From contig DEBQ01000002.1 of the NCBI GenBank assembly GCA_002348605.1, forward strand, positions 1-64,000: 64,000 bases of DNA, written 5' to 3'. Source of the DNA: Candidatus Saccharibacteria bacterium UBA2952 (lineage in GTDB: Bacteria; Patescibacteriota; Saccharimonadia; Saccharimonadales; Saccharimonadaceae). The notes beneath the pieces were generated by a model. The model was given only the letters and a program-made list of their open reading frames with translations, was not told the DNA's origin and ran no database searches. Positions 8,521 to 17,239 of the stretch are shown piece by piece. Position numbers and translations under genes: made by a program. How positions within the stretch are numbered: position 1 is the first letter of the stretch; the number at the start of each line of letters is the position of its first letter.

Positions 8521-10271
8521 TCTTCAATGAAGCCGCCACTTTGGTGTTTCCAAAGAGTGGCGTAGGTACCATTTTGCTTCAAAAGTTCGGCATGAGTACC
8601 GTCTTCAACAACCTCGCCATCTTGGAGTACGACGATTCGATCAAGCTTTGCGATAGTCGACAAACGGTGGGCAATGACGATACTTGTGCGGCCTTTCATA
8701 AGGACATCAAGGCTTGCCTGAATTAGTTTTTCGCTTTCACTATCTAGTGCCGACGTTGCTTCATCGAGTACAAGAATCGGAGCGTCTTTTAAAATAGCGC
8801 GGGCAATCGCGATTCGCTGGCGCTGGCCACCAGACAATTTGACTCCACGCTCTCCGACCAACGTCTCGAATCCTTTTGGAAGATTCTTAATGAACTCATA
8901 CGCGTGGGCTTTTTTCGCCGCGTCAATAATTTGTTCCTTCGTCGCATCCGGCTTGCCGTAGGAAATATTCTCGTAAAGTGACCTATGAAACAGCATGGGT
9001 TCCTGAGCGACATACGCAATACTCTCGTGCAGACTCTTTTGTGTAACATGACTGATGTCCTGGTTGTCGATCGATATCACACCGCTATCAATGTCGGAAA
9101 ACCGCAACAATATGCGCGTTAAAGTCGTTTTTCCCGAACCACTATGGCCTACCAAACCTACCCGTTGGCCAGCAGGAATGCGCAAGTTAAAATCGTTGAA
9201 AACCTGGTCACCTTCGCCATCGTCATGCGTAAACGTGACGGAATCGAATATAACTTCGCCCTTCGATGCTTGCAGTTCGTCTAAGCTATGGTCAATAAGC
9301 CGGTAGTCCTTCATGAGAATCTCTGTCATTTCATGTGCGTCGCCAATAACACGGTTGTACGTGCGGGTAATATTGTTTAACTCCCAGAGCTGGCGATTAA
9401 TATTAAGCGCATAAATAAATATTAGATACACCGTACCGACGCTAGCTATTCCATATTGGGCGCCGAGTACTGCAAAAATGAATGCGACGGTCGCGCCAAT
9501 AGCGTACATTGAACTGAATGCCGACGTTGCTCCAAGCACGCCCCACTTTAACCGGAATGAAGCATCACGCCACGTATTTATGGCTTTTCGGGCGTTTTCG
9601 TATTCGTACGTTTCGCGACCAAAGGCTTTGACGGTGCTGACATTCGTTACCATGTCAGCCAACACGCCGCTGGTACGGTTGCTTGTCGCCGCTTCGTTTC
9701 TATTTCGTTCTGCTAAGAAGCGCGAGCCCAGCACGACGACAATTGCGAACAAAACGGCATACACGACAAGGAACGCACCATACTGCCACATGCCAAGAAC
9801 CGAAAGCGTAATAATAGAACCGATTATCGTGGTAAGTATCGGGATACCACTCCAGATAATCATGTCCCAAAACCGTTCAAGTGACCCGATAAGTTTGGTG
9901 CTTTGGCTAACAAGCGAACCTCCGAACCGGTTCGAATGAAATGCGATATCTTCTTTCGACAATTTTTCAAAAATCGAGAGGTAAAGATCACGCTGGCTGT
10001 TTACCTGGAAGGTCCAGGTAAAATAAAGCGCCAATCGCCACACAAGTACCTCGCCGAGAAATATAAGCACCGCGTAGGTGATAATAAGATTCCAGCTGTT
10101 CTCAAGCGTAATATGGCCGTCCTGCAATTTATTCAGGAATAGTGAAAGTACATACGGCGCAATGATAGTGTTGACCGATACGGCAAGTGCAGGGAAGAAT
10201 AAGGCCAGCGTGCGCTGCAACTTATAACGGCGCGTCGCTTGCCAAAAAAGTTTGATTGATTGTTTTTGCAT
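8517..10271 (-). CDS. ABC transporter, fused permease and ATPase (exporter type)
   Basis: Half-size exporter of the MsbA/MDR type, expected to act as a dimer in the membrane. Residues 1-310 form a six-helix ABC transmembrane domain. The nucleotide-binding domain has Walker A GHSGSGKTTL near 375-384, signature LSGGQRQRIAIARAIL, Walker B ILVLDEATSALD and the switch His in IAHRLST. The 584-residue length is typical. A TATACT box and AAAGGAG lie just upstream of the ATG. The substrate is unknown, and no partner ABC gene is adjacent, so a homodimer is likely. Confidence 0.92.
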   Translation of the reverse strand: MQKQSIKLFWQATRRYKLQRTLALFFPALAVSVNTIIAPYVLSLFLNKLQDGHITLENSWNLIITYAVLIFLGEVLVWRLALYFTWTFQVNSQRDLYLSIFEKLSKEDIAFHSNRFGGSLVSQSTKLIGSLERFWDMIIWSGIPILTTIIGSIITLSVLGMWQYGAFLVVYAVLFAIVVVLGSRFLAERNRNEAATSNRTSGVLADMVTNVSTVKAFGRETYEYENARKAINTWRDASFRLKWGVLGATSAFSSMYAIGATVAFIFAVLGAQYGIASVGTVYLIFIYALNINRQLWELNNITRTYNRVIGDAHEMTEILMKDYRLIDHSLDELQASKGEVIFDSVTFTHDDGEGDQVFNDFNLRIPAGQRVGLVGHSGSGKTTLTRILLRFSDIDSGVISIDNQDISHVTQKSLHESIAYVAQEPMLFHRSLYENISYGKPDATKEQIIDAAKKAHAYEFIKNLPKGFETLVGERGVKLSGGQRQRIAIARAILKDAPILVLDEATSALDSESEKLIQASLDVLMKGRTSIVIAHRLSTIAKLDRIVVLQDGEVVEDGTHAELLKQNGTYATLWKHQSGGFIED

Positions 10272-10387
10272 AGGCTCCTTTAAAGTATATAGCGCTTAAG
10301 AGTGTGTAAGCGTGCCAGACAGGCAATGAAGTGTTAGGAATAGAGGATTATACGAGCGGCATAATCATAGTAAAACTTACTATATAG

Positions 10388-10393
10388 TATAAT
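10388..10393 (+). promoter_or_regulatory. -10 box of trhO (TATAAT)
   Basis: TATAAT lies 9 nt before the trhO ATG at 10402. No SD is visible. Confidence 0.65.
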
Positions 10394-10401
10394 GACTGAA
10401 G

Positions 10402-11301
10402 ATGCAAAAAATTCTGCTCTATTATAAATTTGCCCCTATTTCTGACCCACAGGCCATTATGCTGTGGCAAAAAACACTGACGGATAGCCTGAACCTGCGC
10501 GGCAGGATTTTAGTTAGCGCCCAGGGGTTGAACGGTACGGTTGGCGGCGATATGGATGATTTGAAGGCATATGTCAAAGCCACGAAGCAATACCCACAGT
10601 TTAAGGACATTGTATTCAAGTGGAGCGACGGCGGCCGCGAAGACTTTCCGCGTATGAGCGTGAAAGTACGTCGGGAGCTAGTTGGGTTTCAGAACAGCGA
10701 TAATGAATTTGATGTCAATGAAAATGGCGTCGTTGGCGGTGGTACGCACCTCAAGCCAGCCGACGTCAACGAACTAGTCGAAAAATTCGGCAAGGACGTA
10801 GTGTTCTTTGACGGACGTAATGCTCACGAAGCCAAAATTGGTAAATTCAAGGGCGCGGTCGTACCGAACACTAACACATCGCGCGATTTTATTGCTGAGC
10901 TTGAAAGCGACAAATACGACGACATTAAAGACAAAAAAGTCATCACGTATTGTACTGGTGGTATCCGTTGCGAAGTTATTAGCGCCATGATGAAGAAACG
11001 TGGCTTTAAGGACGTCTACCAGATTGATGGTGGCATCGTGAAGTATGGGGAGCAGTTCGGCGACGATGGGCTATGGGAAGGACATTTACGCGTGTTCGAC
11101 AAACGCATGACAATGACGTTCAGCGATAAGGCAAAAACAATTGGCGAATGCACGCACTGTGGCGGCAAGACCAGTAACTTCGAAAACTGTGCGTTCGCGA
11201 GCTGCAACGACCTTGTTCTTATCTGCGAAGACTGCAAGCAAAACCCAGACCTGCTGTACCACACTGCTGCTTGCCGAGAAAAAGCTGTCGCCAAAGTCTA
11301 G
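10402..11301 (+). CDS. trhO: Rhodanese-family tRNA uridine hydroxylase TrhO
   Basis: Member of the YceA/TrhO family, which hydroxylates U34 of certain tRNAs on the way to (c)mo5U. The N-terminal ferredoxin-like domain (SAQGLNGTVGG) is followed by a rhodanese domain with active-site loop CTGGIRCE near residues 186-193. The C-terminal region is rich in Cys (CTHCGG, CEDCKQ) and may bind metal. The 299-residue length is typical. The transcript is probably leaderless. Confidence 0.9.
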   Translation: MQKILLYYKFAPISDPQAIMLWQKTLTDSLNLRGRILVSAQGLNGTVGGDMDDLKAYVKATKQYPQFKDIVFKWSDGGREDFPRMSVKVRRELVGFQNSDNEFDVNENGVVGGGTHLKPADVNELVEKFGKDVVFFDGRNAHEAKIGKFKGAVVPNTNTSRDFIAELESDKYDDIKDKKVITYCTGGIRCEVISAMMKKRGFKDVYQIDGGIVKYGEQFGDDGLWEGHLRVFDKRMTMTFSDKAKTIGECTHCGGKTSNFENCAFASCNDLVLICEDCKQNPDLLYHTAACREKAVAKV

Positions 11302-11398
11302 CGCGGTTCGCAGCCGACCGGAGTATAATAGAAGTACAAGAAGGGAGGCGACGACATAGGCATTATACGTAGTACCCTAGGGACATTACAGTCATTAT

Positions 11399-11440
11399 GT
11401 TCACGCGTAGGTGGTGAACAGGGAGCGCAAGGAGGTTCAC
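11399..11440 (+). repeat. Alternating short inverted repeats in the VOC gene leader
   Basis: TGTTCAC (11398-11404) can pair with GTGAACA (11414-11420). The same GTGAAC can instead pair with GTTCAC at 11435-11440, which overlaps the SD AAGGAGG (11429-11435). The two pairings are mutually exclusive, and only the second would hide the ribosome site. The arms are 6-7 bp, so chance is possible. Confidence 0.3.
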
Positions 11441-11827
11441 ATGTTTAAGAACGCGAACGCATTCAGTGGATTTTCAGTCGACGACCTTGAAGAGGCGAAG
11501 ACGTTCTATGCCGACATGCTCGGATGCAACGTAAACGACGAAGGCATGGGACTAGAACTGCAATTCCCGAACGGACACAGTGTGTTCATCTACGAAAAAG
11601 AAGATCATGAGCCGGCTTCGTATACCGTACTGAACTTTCCGGTTGACGACATTAATACTGCCATTGACTCGCTCGTCGAAGTCGGCGTCACTATGGAGCG
11701 CTACGATTCATTGCCTGCGGACCAAGACGGCAGAGGGGTGTTAAGGGGTAAAGTTTCTGGCATGGGACCAGACATTGCTTGGTTCAAAGACCCGGCAGGG
11801 AACATACTGGCCGTACTCGAAAATTAA
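11441..11827 (+). CDS. VOC (glyoxalase/dioxygenase-fold) protein
   Basis: Single-module VOC-superfamily protein of 128 residues. The fold pattern is FSVDDLEEAKTFYADMLG at the N-terminus, LQFPNGHSVFIYEK in the middle and WFKDPAGNILAVLEN at the end, as in glyoxalase or bleomycin-resistance relatives. The ATG at 11441 is chosen because AAGGAGG lies 6 nt upstream. An upstream in-frame GTG at 11411 lies before this SD. Its TATAAT at about 11326 leaves a leader of over 100 nt. Substrate unknown. Confidence 0.85.
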   Translation: MFKNANAFSGFSVDDLEEAKTFYADMLGCNVNDEGMGLELQFPNGHSVFIYEKEDHEPASYTVLNFPVDDINTAIDSLVEVGVTMERYDSLPADQDGRGVLRGKVSGMGPDIAWFKDPAGNILAVLEN

Positions 11828-11834
11828 GGAATTA

Positions 11835-11864
11835 TTGACACTCGTTAATGTGTCGTGCTAACTT
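11835..11864 (+). promoter_or_regulatory. Promoter of the arsR-like operon
   Basis: Perfect -35 TTGACA (11835-11840), an 18-nt spacer ending TGC, and -10 TAACTT (11859-11864). The ATG at 11873 begins 9 nt after the -10, so the mRNA would be leaderless. Confidence 0.65.
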
Positions 11865-11872
11865 TTAACCAT

Positions 11873-12184
11873 ATGGTTGAATATACTTCTCACATAGATA
11901 CTATCTTCTCGGCTTTGGCCGACCCAATTCGAAGGGATATATTAGAGCGCACCACCGACGGCGAGCTAACGGTCAACGAAATCGCGCTTGAATACGATAT
12001 TAGCCTTGCAGCAATCTCGAAACATCTTAAGGTCCTACTGGACGCCGGCCTTATTACCAAGCGAAAAGATGGCAGGTATAACTATGTTAGTACAAGAACC
12101 GACGGTATGCGCGAAGCTGCAGCATACCTACAGCAATACGAACAGTTCTGGAACGATCGATTGAATGGAACTCTAAGCGAATAA
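11873..12184 (+). CDS. ArsR-family winged-helix transcriptional regulator
   Basis: A 103-residue ArsR/SmtB-type repressor. The wHTH reads SALADPIRRDILERT, LTVNEIALEYDISLAAISKHLKVLLDAGLI and KRKDGRYNYV. It lacks the Cys metal site of the alpha3 helix (ELCVCDL type), so it is likely one of the non-metal members found beside small enzyme cassettes. ATG 11873 is chosen over GTG 11855, which lies before the -10 box. It heads an apparent operon with the next three genes and probably regulates them. Confidence 0.87.
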   Translation: MVEYTSHIDTIFSALADPIRRDILERTTDGELTVNEIALEYDISLAAISKHLKVLLDAGLITKRKDGRYNYVSTRTDGMREAAAYLQQYEQFWNDRLNGTLSE

Positions 12185-12194
12185 GGAATTTGAT

Positions 12195-12479
12195 ATGTCA
12201 TTTCAAGCGTATCTCGATAACATTGAGGCAAAGACGGGGAAGGCTCCCGAGGAATTTGTGAAAATGGCGAAAGAGAAAGGTTTCGACACACCAGATACGA
12301 AAGCCGGCGAGATTATCGCTTGGCTAAACGATGATTTCGGGCTGGGTCGTGGGCATGCCATGGCACTGGTGCACGTCATTAAGCATGGAGCACAGATCAG
12401 TGACAAACACGTCGGATCTGCCGGGTCGCACAGAGACGAGTCGGACACATTGCGGCTGGACGGAGTCGAAAACAGATGA
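12195..12479 (+). CDS. DUF4287 domain protein
   Basis: A 94-residue protein matching the DUF4287 pattern: FQAYLDNIEAKTGKAPEEF, KAGEIIAWLNDDFGLGRGHAMALVHVIK. The function of the family is unknown, and members often occur with DUF1801 and VOC/AHSA1 proteins. An AAGGAA SD lies before the ATG, 10 nt after the ArsR gene. The stop overlaps the next start by 4 nt (ATGA), indicating translational coupling. Confidence 0.85.
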   Translation: MSFQAYLDNIEAKTGKAPEEFVKMAKEKGFDTPDTKAGEIIAWLNDDFGLGRGHAMALVHVIKHGAQISDKHVGSAGSHRDESDTLRLDGVENR

Positions 12480-12832
12480 AATCGTACAAGGATATTGAAG
12501 AATATCTGGCGGATTTTTCACCTGAAGTACGTGAGAAATTAGAAGCAGTACGAAAGGTCATAAAAGAAGTCGTGCCTGAATCAGTTGAAGTGATTAGTTA
12601 TGGTATACCTACCTTCCGGTTAAACGGTAAAAACTTGGTACATTTCGCGGGCTTTTCTAAGCATATTGGTTTTTACGCAACGCCGGATGGCCATGCGGAA
12701 TTCGAACCGGAGCTTTCAAAGTATAAACGCGGCAAAGGTTCAGTTCAGTTTCCTCCTGATCAGCCTCTCCCGCTAGATCTTATTCGACGAATTGCAGCTT
12801 TTAGAGCAGAGCAACTAAGAAAAGGAGAATAA
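12476..12832 (+). CDS. DUF1801 (YdhG-like) protein
   Basis: A 118-residue DUF1801 protein, the frataxin-like-fold YdhG family, of uncertain role. Typical stretches are YLADFSPEVREKLEAVRKVI, ISYGIPTFRLNGK, HIGFYATPDG and FPPDQPLPLDLIRRI. It is translationally coupled to the DUF4287 gene upstream and followed 1 nt later by the PhnB-like gene, so all four genes from ArsR form one operon. Confidence 0.88.
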   Translation: MKSYKDIEEYLADFSPEVREKLEAVRKVIKEVVPESVEVISYGIPTFRLNGKNLVHFAGFSKHIGFYATPDGHAEFEPELSKYKRGKGSVQFPPDQPLPLDLIRRIAAFRAEQLRKGE

Positions 12833-12833
12833 T

Positions 12834-13301
12834 ATGGCAAATATTCAAACGGTAACCCCGTGTTTGTGGTTTGACCGCAATGCGGAAGAAGCAGCGAACT
12901 TTTACTGCTCGGTATTCGATAGTAGCAAGGTGGTTAATGTCACGCATTACCCTACCGATGGCTTGGCAGATTTTCAAAAAGACCGCGTGGGAGAAGTCCT
13001 AACGGTGCTATTTGAGCTAAATGGTCAAAAATTCATGGCGCTCAATGGCGGACCTAACTTCAAGTTCAACGAAGCGGTGTCTATGATGATTGATTGCAAG
13101 GATCAGGCTGAAATTGATTACTACTGGGAAAAGCTTTCGGCAGTGCCGGAAGCCGAAATGTGCGGCTGGTGTAAAGACAAGTATGGGCTAAGCTGGCAAA
13201 TCACACCCGAACAGCTGATGCCCGAATTAAACCCCAGCCAATTCGCCGCCATGATGCAAATGAAGAAGATCGACATAGCTGCGCTTGAAGCGGCCAAGTA
13301 G
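12834..13301 (+). CDS. PhnB-like VOC protein
   Basis: A 155-residue VOC protein of the PhnB / 3-demethylubiquinone-9 3-methyltransferase-like group. Family stretches are TPCLWFDRNAEEAANFYCS, FELNGQKFMALNGGP, CGWCKDKYGLSWQI and AAMMQMKKIDIAALEAA. The SD AAAGGAGAATA overlaps the end of the DUF1801 gene. It is the last gene of the ArsR-led operon. The reaction is not known for this group. Confidence 0.87.
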   Translation: MANIQTVTPCLWFDRNAEEAANFYCSVFDSSKVVNVTHYPTDGLADFQKDRVGEVLTVLFELNGQKFMALNGGPNFKFNEAVSMMIDCKDQAEIDYYWEKLSAVPEAEMCGWCKDKYGLSWQITPEQLMPELNPSQFAAMMQMKKIDIAALEAAK

Positions 13302-13309
13302 CAACAAGC

Positions 13310-13315
13310 TATACT
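13310..13315 (+). promoter_or_regulatory. -10 box of uvrC (TATACT)
   Basis: TATACT ends exactly 7 nt before the GTG start of uvrC, predicting a transcript that begins at the start codon. Confidence 0.65.
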
Positions 13316-13321
13316 AAAAGA

Positions 13322-14875
13322 GTGAATACCGCACTCGAAACCAAGTTAAAAACGTTGCCACGCAGCCCAGGCGTTTATTTTCATAAGTCAAAATCCGGAG
13401 AAATCATTTATGTTGGTAAGGCTGCGGTGCTCAAAAACCGGGTGCGACAGTACTTCCAGAGCTCGAAAAACTTCGACCCTAAAACAATGGCGCTCGTGAA
13501 TGAAATCGACGACACAGACTGGGTTGAAACTGAAAGCGAAATCGACGCGCTTTTTCTGGAAAGCGAAATGGTCAAGCGCTATATGCCGCGGTACAACATT
13601 TTGCTACGCGATGATAAGAGCCAGACCTATGTACGAATCGACATGAAGAGCGAATGGCCACACGTTAGCTTCACACGAAATCCGGCAGATGACGGGGCGG
13701 AGTATTTCGGGCCGTTCTATAACGGGTTGCCTGTAAAAAAGGCACTGCGCTTACTAAGACAAGTGTACCCGCACTACACCAAACCGCCTGCTAAACACAC
13801 CTCACGATTAGAAGAAGAATTAGGACTTAGTCCAAGGCAATCGGAGGGCAGTGAAGCCTACAAACAAAATCTAAAAAAGCTCATAAGCTATATCAAAGGC
13901 AACCGTGTCGCATTAACCAGAGAACTCGAAACATCCATGCGGCAAGCAGCCGCAATGCAGGATTTTGAAAAAGCAGCTGAACTACGTAACCGGCTAAATC
14001 ATATGAGGGAGCTAAAACGTCGGGTTATGTTTGGCGACCGCGAGTTTCTTGATATTTCAAAAGACAAGGCACTTAGTGACTTAACTGCGTTGCTTGGCTT
14101 AAAGAATACCCCTAAGCGAATTGAGGGCTATGACATTTCGCATATGGGCGGTACCAATGTCGTTGCAAGCATGGTTGTGTTTACAAACGGCGTGAGTAAT
14201 CGTTCAGAATATCGCAAGTTCAAAACGAAACTCGAACACAACGATGATACCTATAATATGCACGAAACATTGCATCGTCGATTTTCTGAAAAAAATATCA
14301 AAAGTTGGGGTATGCCAGATTTAGTTCTGATCGATGGGGGTAAAGGTCAGTTGGACGCAGCGTTAAAGGCAATGGAAGAACGAAATGTCGCTGTGCCGAC
14401 AATAAGTATTGCCAAGCGGGAAGAAGAGATAATCATTCATAGTACCCGCTCTCATATTTCTGAAGAAACAGTAGAAAAATTAAGGTCGCTAAAAGTTCCA
14501 GGGGTTGGCATATTTAATGAAGGCGCATATACAGTCGTAAACCTACACCTCGGACAAAGAAATGCCGGCGCACACTCAAAGAACCTTGGCGGCGGTATGT
14601 CGGTCAGCCCATATGCGGACATCACGAAACTGTTTCAGCGTATCCGCGACGAATCACACCGGTTTGCGGTCAGTTACCATAGCGTGCTGAAACAGAAGAA
14701 GCAGACGGCAAGCGCGCTCGAAGATATCCCAGGTATAGGTCCTGAAACGAGAAAAAAGCTCATTCGTACCTTTGGGAGTCTTCGAGGAGTGATGGCAAAA
14801 GATGTTGCTGAAATCGCTGCCGTGGTCGGTAAAGCAAAAGCCGAGCGTATATATACCCACTTACAGCGCCCATGA
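13322..14875 (+). CDS. uvrC: Excinuclease ABC subunit C
   Basis: Dual-incision nuclease of nucleotide excision repair. The N-terminal GIY-YIG domain reads SPGVYFHKSKSGEIIYVGKA. A UVR helix hairpin for UvrB contact follows (AAMQDFEKAAELRNRL). The RNase H-like domain has acidic residues in EGYDISHMGG and LVLIDGGKGQLD and the His in RDESHRFAV. The C-terminal HhH motif is DIPGIGPETRKKL. At 517 residues it is shorter than the roughly 600 of E. coli, but all domains are present. It starts with GTG at the predicted transcription start. Confidence 0.96.
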   Translation: MNTALETKLKTLPRSPGVYFHKSKSGEIIYVGKAAVLKNRVRQYFQSSKNFDPKTMALVNEIDDTDWVETESEIDALFLESEMVKRYMPRYNILLRDDKSQTYVRIDMKSEWPHVSFTRNPADDGAEYFGPFYNGLPVKKALRLLRQVYPHYTKPPAKHTSRLEEELGLSPRQSEGSEAYKQNLKKLISYIKGNRVALTRELETSMRQAAAMQDFEKAAELRNRLNHMRELKRRVMFGDREFLDISKDKALSDLTALLGLKNTPKRIEGYDISHMGGTNVVASMVVFTNGVSNRSEYRKFKTKLEHNDDTYNMHETLHRRFSEKNIKSWGMPDLVLIDGGKGQLDAALKAMEERNVAVPTISIAKREEEIIIHSTRSHISEETVEKLRSLKVPGVGIFNEGAYTVVNLHLGQRNAGAHSKNLGGGMSVSPYADITKLFQRIRDESHRFAVSYHSVLKQKKQTASALEDIPGIGPETRKKLIRTFGSLRGVMAKDVAEIAAVVGKAKAERIYTHLQRP

Positions 14876-14884
14876 CGCTTATGG

Positions 14885-14920
14885 TATAATTTGCTTACTT
14901 TTGCATTGCTATAAGTAAGC
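14885..14920 (+). promoter_or_regulatory. Promoter and leader hairpin of pilin gene
   Basis: TATAAT (14885-14890) is followed almost at once by a perfect 8-bp inverted repeat GCTTACTT / AAGTAAGC (14893-14900 with 14913-14920) around a 12-nt loop. The hairpin would be at the extreme 5' end of the pilin mRNA and ends 9 nt before the ATG. It may stabilise the message or be a protein site. Confidence 0.5.
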
Positions 14921-14929
14921 GGTACGAAT

Positions 14930-15310
14930 ATGAAAAACAATACGAACCAGCACCGGTCAGAATCAGGTTTTACCGTTATCGAAATGATCGTGGTTGTGGT
15001 AGTCGTGGCATTGCTTGCGGGTCTTGTGGCAGCAAGTTGGAGCAGCTGGCGCACAAGCGTAGCGCAAAAAGCCGTGAAAAGTGATTTAAAAGTTGCCTCG
15101 GTAGCAATGGAGAACGCCAAAAATTTTGGTACAGGGTATCCAACTTCGCTTCCAGCAAGCTACAAACCCGGTAAGGACGTAACGATTACCTATATGTCCG
15201 GAAGCGCGACCAGTTATTGCATTCGTGGGGTTTCGACGATTGTTGCATCGGTGGTATACATCATAAATTCAGCAAACAGTACAGAACCAGTAGCGGGTGC
15301 ATGCCCGTAG
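14930..15310 (+). CDS. Type IV pilin-like protein (class III signal)
   Basis: Prepilin of 126 residues with leader MKNNTNQHRSESG and the processing site G/FTVIEM, followed by a hydrophobic helix (VVVVVVALLAGLVAASW). The mature globular part is small and includes a Cys pair (YCIRGV and the C-terminal ACP) that could form a disulfide. It would be cleaved and N-methylated by a prepilin peptidase. No pilus assembly gene is adjacent. Confidence 0.85.
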   Translation: MKNNTNQHRSESGFTVIEMIVVVVVVALLAGLVAASWSSWRTSVAQKAVKSDLKVASVAMENAKNFGTGYPTSLPASYKPGKDVTITYMSGSATSYCIRGVSTIVASVVYIINSANSTEPVAGACP

Positions 15311-15368
15311 GTATATTCTTTTGACAAGCAACATACGTACACGACTTACGTCTTGGTAGAATAGGTGT

Positions 15369-16568
15369 ATGGACAGCACATTTTTTGCGGAGAACCGCCA
15401 GCGCTTAACCGCGTCAGTTAAAGGAGGACTCACAGTGCTGTCGGCGTATGAACGCCAACAACGCTCTAACGACTCAGCCCACGCATTCGTCCAAGAGTCT
15501 AACTTTTGGTACTTGACCGGTATAGAAGAACCGGACTGGATGGTCATCATCGATGGCTCAACAAACAAGACGTGGCTCGTTTCCCCAGAAGTAAGTGAAG
15601 TCCACGCGACGTTCGACGGCAGTCTGTCGGCTGACGTTGCCAAACGAATAAGTGGGGTAAGCTCGGTTATTACCGCAGACGAATCGATTGGTTTGCTACG
15701 AAAACTCGCCAAGGCGCATAGCGTCGTACATACAATTGGGAAGCCGGCGCACTCAGACTACTTTAACTTCGCGCTTAACCCCTCAATCAACCGTAATTGG
15801 CGAATGCTGGAACGCCAGTTTGCGAAAGTCAATGATGTCCAGCGCGAGCTAAATGAGCTGCGGGCAATTAAGCGGCCGGAAGAAATTGCCATGATTAGGC
15901 AGGCCATCAGCTATACGATTAATAGCTTCGAGTTAGTAAAAAAAGCGCTGAATACATACAAACATGAATACGAAATCGAAGCAGACTTTAGCCATGCTAT
16001 TCGCCGCAATGGCTCGGCAGGGTACGCATACGATCCTATTATTGCTGCGGGGGCGAACGCCTGCACACTGCACTATATGAAAAATAGCGACAAGATCATG
16101 TCGAAACAACTTGTACTCATGGACGTTGGGGCATCGTATGGCGGGTATGCAGCCGACATTACCCGTACCTACGTCAAGGGGGAGCCGACTAAACGACAGC
16201 GCGATGTTCATGCTGCCGTAGAGACGGCACATCACCGAATCATCGATTTGATCGCACCTATGAAGTCGGTCCAAGAGTATCAGAATGACGTTGACACTAT
16301 CATGAGTGAAGCACTCAAAAGCGTCGGCCTTGCACATGACGAAGCTGGGATACGACGGTATATGCCGCATGCCGTCAGTCACGGGCTCGGTATCGATGTC
16401 CACGACAGCTTAGGCGCTCCGAAATATTTCAAGGATGGGATGGTGCTTACTGCTGAGCCAGGTATTTATATTCCCGAGGAAAAGATTGGTGTTAGGATTG
16501 AAGATGATATTTTAATAACTTCTGACGGTAACGAGAACCTGAGTGCTCGCTTGTCGACAGGACTATAG
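15369..16568 (+). CDS. pepP: Xaa-Pro aminopeptidase (M24B)
   Basis: Removes an N-terminal residue preceding proline. The 399 residues contain an aminopeptidase P N-terminal domain (NFWYLTGIEEPDW) and a pita-bread catalytic domain. Metal ligands are visible: the two Asp in LMDVGASYGGYAADITRTY, His in HAVSHGLGIDVHD, Glu in TAEPGIYI and Glu in GVRIEDDILI. TAGAAT at 15357-15362 ends 7 nt before the ATG, a leaderless arrangement. The enzyme fits peptide use by a nutrient-dependent cell and lies near a peptide-binding protein. Confidence 0.92.
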   Translation: MDSTFFAENRQRLTASVKGGLTVLSAYERQQRSNDSAHAFVQESNFWYLTGIEEPDWMVIIDGSTNKTWLVSPEVSEVHATFDGSLSADVAKRISGVSSVITADESIGLLRKLAKAHSVVHTIGKPAHSDYFNFALNPSINRNWRMLERQFAKVNDVQRELNELRAIKRPEEIAMIRQAISYTINSFELVKKALNTYKHEYEIEADFSHAIRRNGSAGYAYDPIIAAGANACTLHYMKNSDKIMSKQLVLMDVGASYGGYAADITRTYVKGEPTKRQRDVHAAVETAHHRIIDLIAPMKSVQEYQNDVDTIMSEALKSVGLAHDEAGIRRYMPHAVSHGLGIDVHDSLGAPKYFKDGMVLTAEPGIYIPEEKIGVRIEDDILITSDGNENLSARLSTGL

Positions 16569-16595
16569 CCCACCATGTATACTGAAACTAATTTT

Positions 16596-16988
16596 ATGAA
16601 ACGCCAATTCATCGTATTTTTACTACGCTGGCTGTTGAACTCGTTCGGTCTGTGGTTAGCTGTGCGTCTGTTCGGAACAGGCTACGCACCGGAATCAATC
16701 GATGCCGGCTCGGGTGTGTTCCTTTTGGCAGGACTTATTTTCTCTATTATTAACAGTATTTTGCGTCCTATCGTGATCGTGTTGTCACTACCGGCGATAC
16801 TGGTAACACTCGGGTTGTTCACGTTTATTGTGAATGGACTGATGGTCTATATATCGCTTGCTCTCACGCCCGGACTTCAGATGAAGTTCTGGCATTCAGT
16901 CCTCGCCGGACTCCTGCTTAGTTTGATAAACTATATTGTAAGTAGCGCTGTAGAACTGCGCTATGAAGCAATCCGTAAGGAGACATAA
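16596..16988 (+). CDS. Phage holin family 4-type membrane protein (PF04020-like)
   Basis: A 130-residue integral membrane protein with about four helices, resembling the widespread PF04020 family named after holins but found in non-phage contexts. Diagnostic stretches are NSFGLWLAVRLFG, AGLIFSIINSILRPIV and LGLFTFIVNGLMVYI. ATG 16596 is preferred because TATACT at 16578-16583 lies 13 nt upstream, whereas the in-frame ATG at 16575 precedes that box. Its stop abuts secG. Confidence 0.75.
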   Translation: MKRQFIVFLLRWLLNSFGLWLAVRLFGTGYAPESIDAGSGVFLLAGLIFSIINSILRPIVIVLSLPAILVTLGLFTFIVNGLMVYISLALTPGLQMKFWHSVLAGLLLSLINYIVSSAVELRYEAIRKET

Positions 16989-17225
16989 ATGGATATTGGT
17001 TCACTATTACAGTTCGTCACGCTCGGTTCGGGCGTACTCATGATTATCTGCGTGCTCTTGCAGCAGCGAGGCGCTAGCCTTGGAGCAGGCTTTGGAAGCT
17101 CAGGTGAGCTATACACGACCCGGCGCGGTCTAGATAAAAGCCTATTTGATGCAACCATCGTTCTTGCTGTCGTATTCGTCCTTTCAATCCTAGCCGGACT
17201 ACTACTTCCCGGCGCGAACGGATAG
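16989..17225 (+). CDS. secG: Protein translocase subunit SecG
   Basis: Small auxiliary subunit of the SecYEG channel. The 78 residues contain two membrane helices (about 5-22 and 52-74) joined by the Gly-rich family loop LLQQRGASLGAGFG. The AAGGAG SD lies in the end of the preceding gene, and the ATG immediately follows that gene's TAA. The peptide-binding protein follows after 14 nt, so the three genes are probably one transcript. Confidence 0.92.
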   Translation: MDIGSLLQFVTLGSGVLMIICVLLQQRGASLGAGFGSSGELYTTRRGLDKSLFDATIVLAVVFVLSILAGLLLPGANG

Positions 17226-17239
17226 GACGCGTAAAAGAG

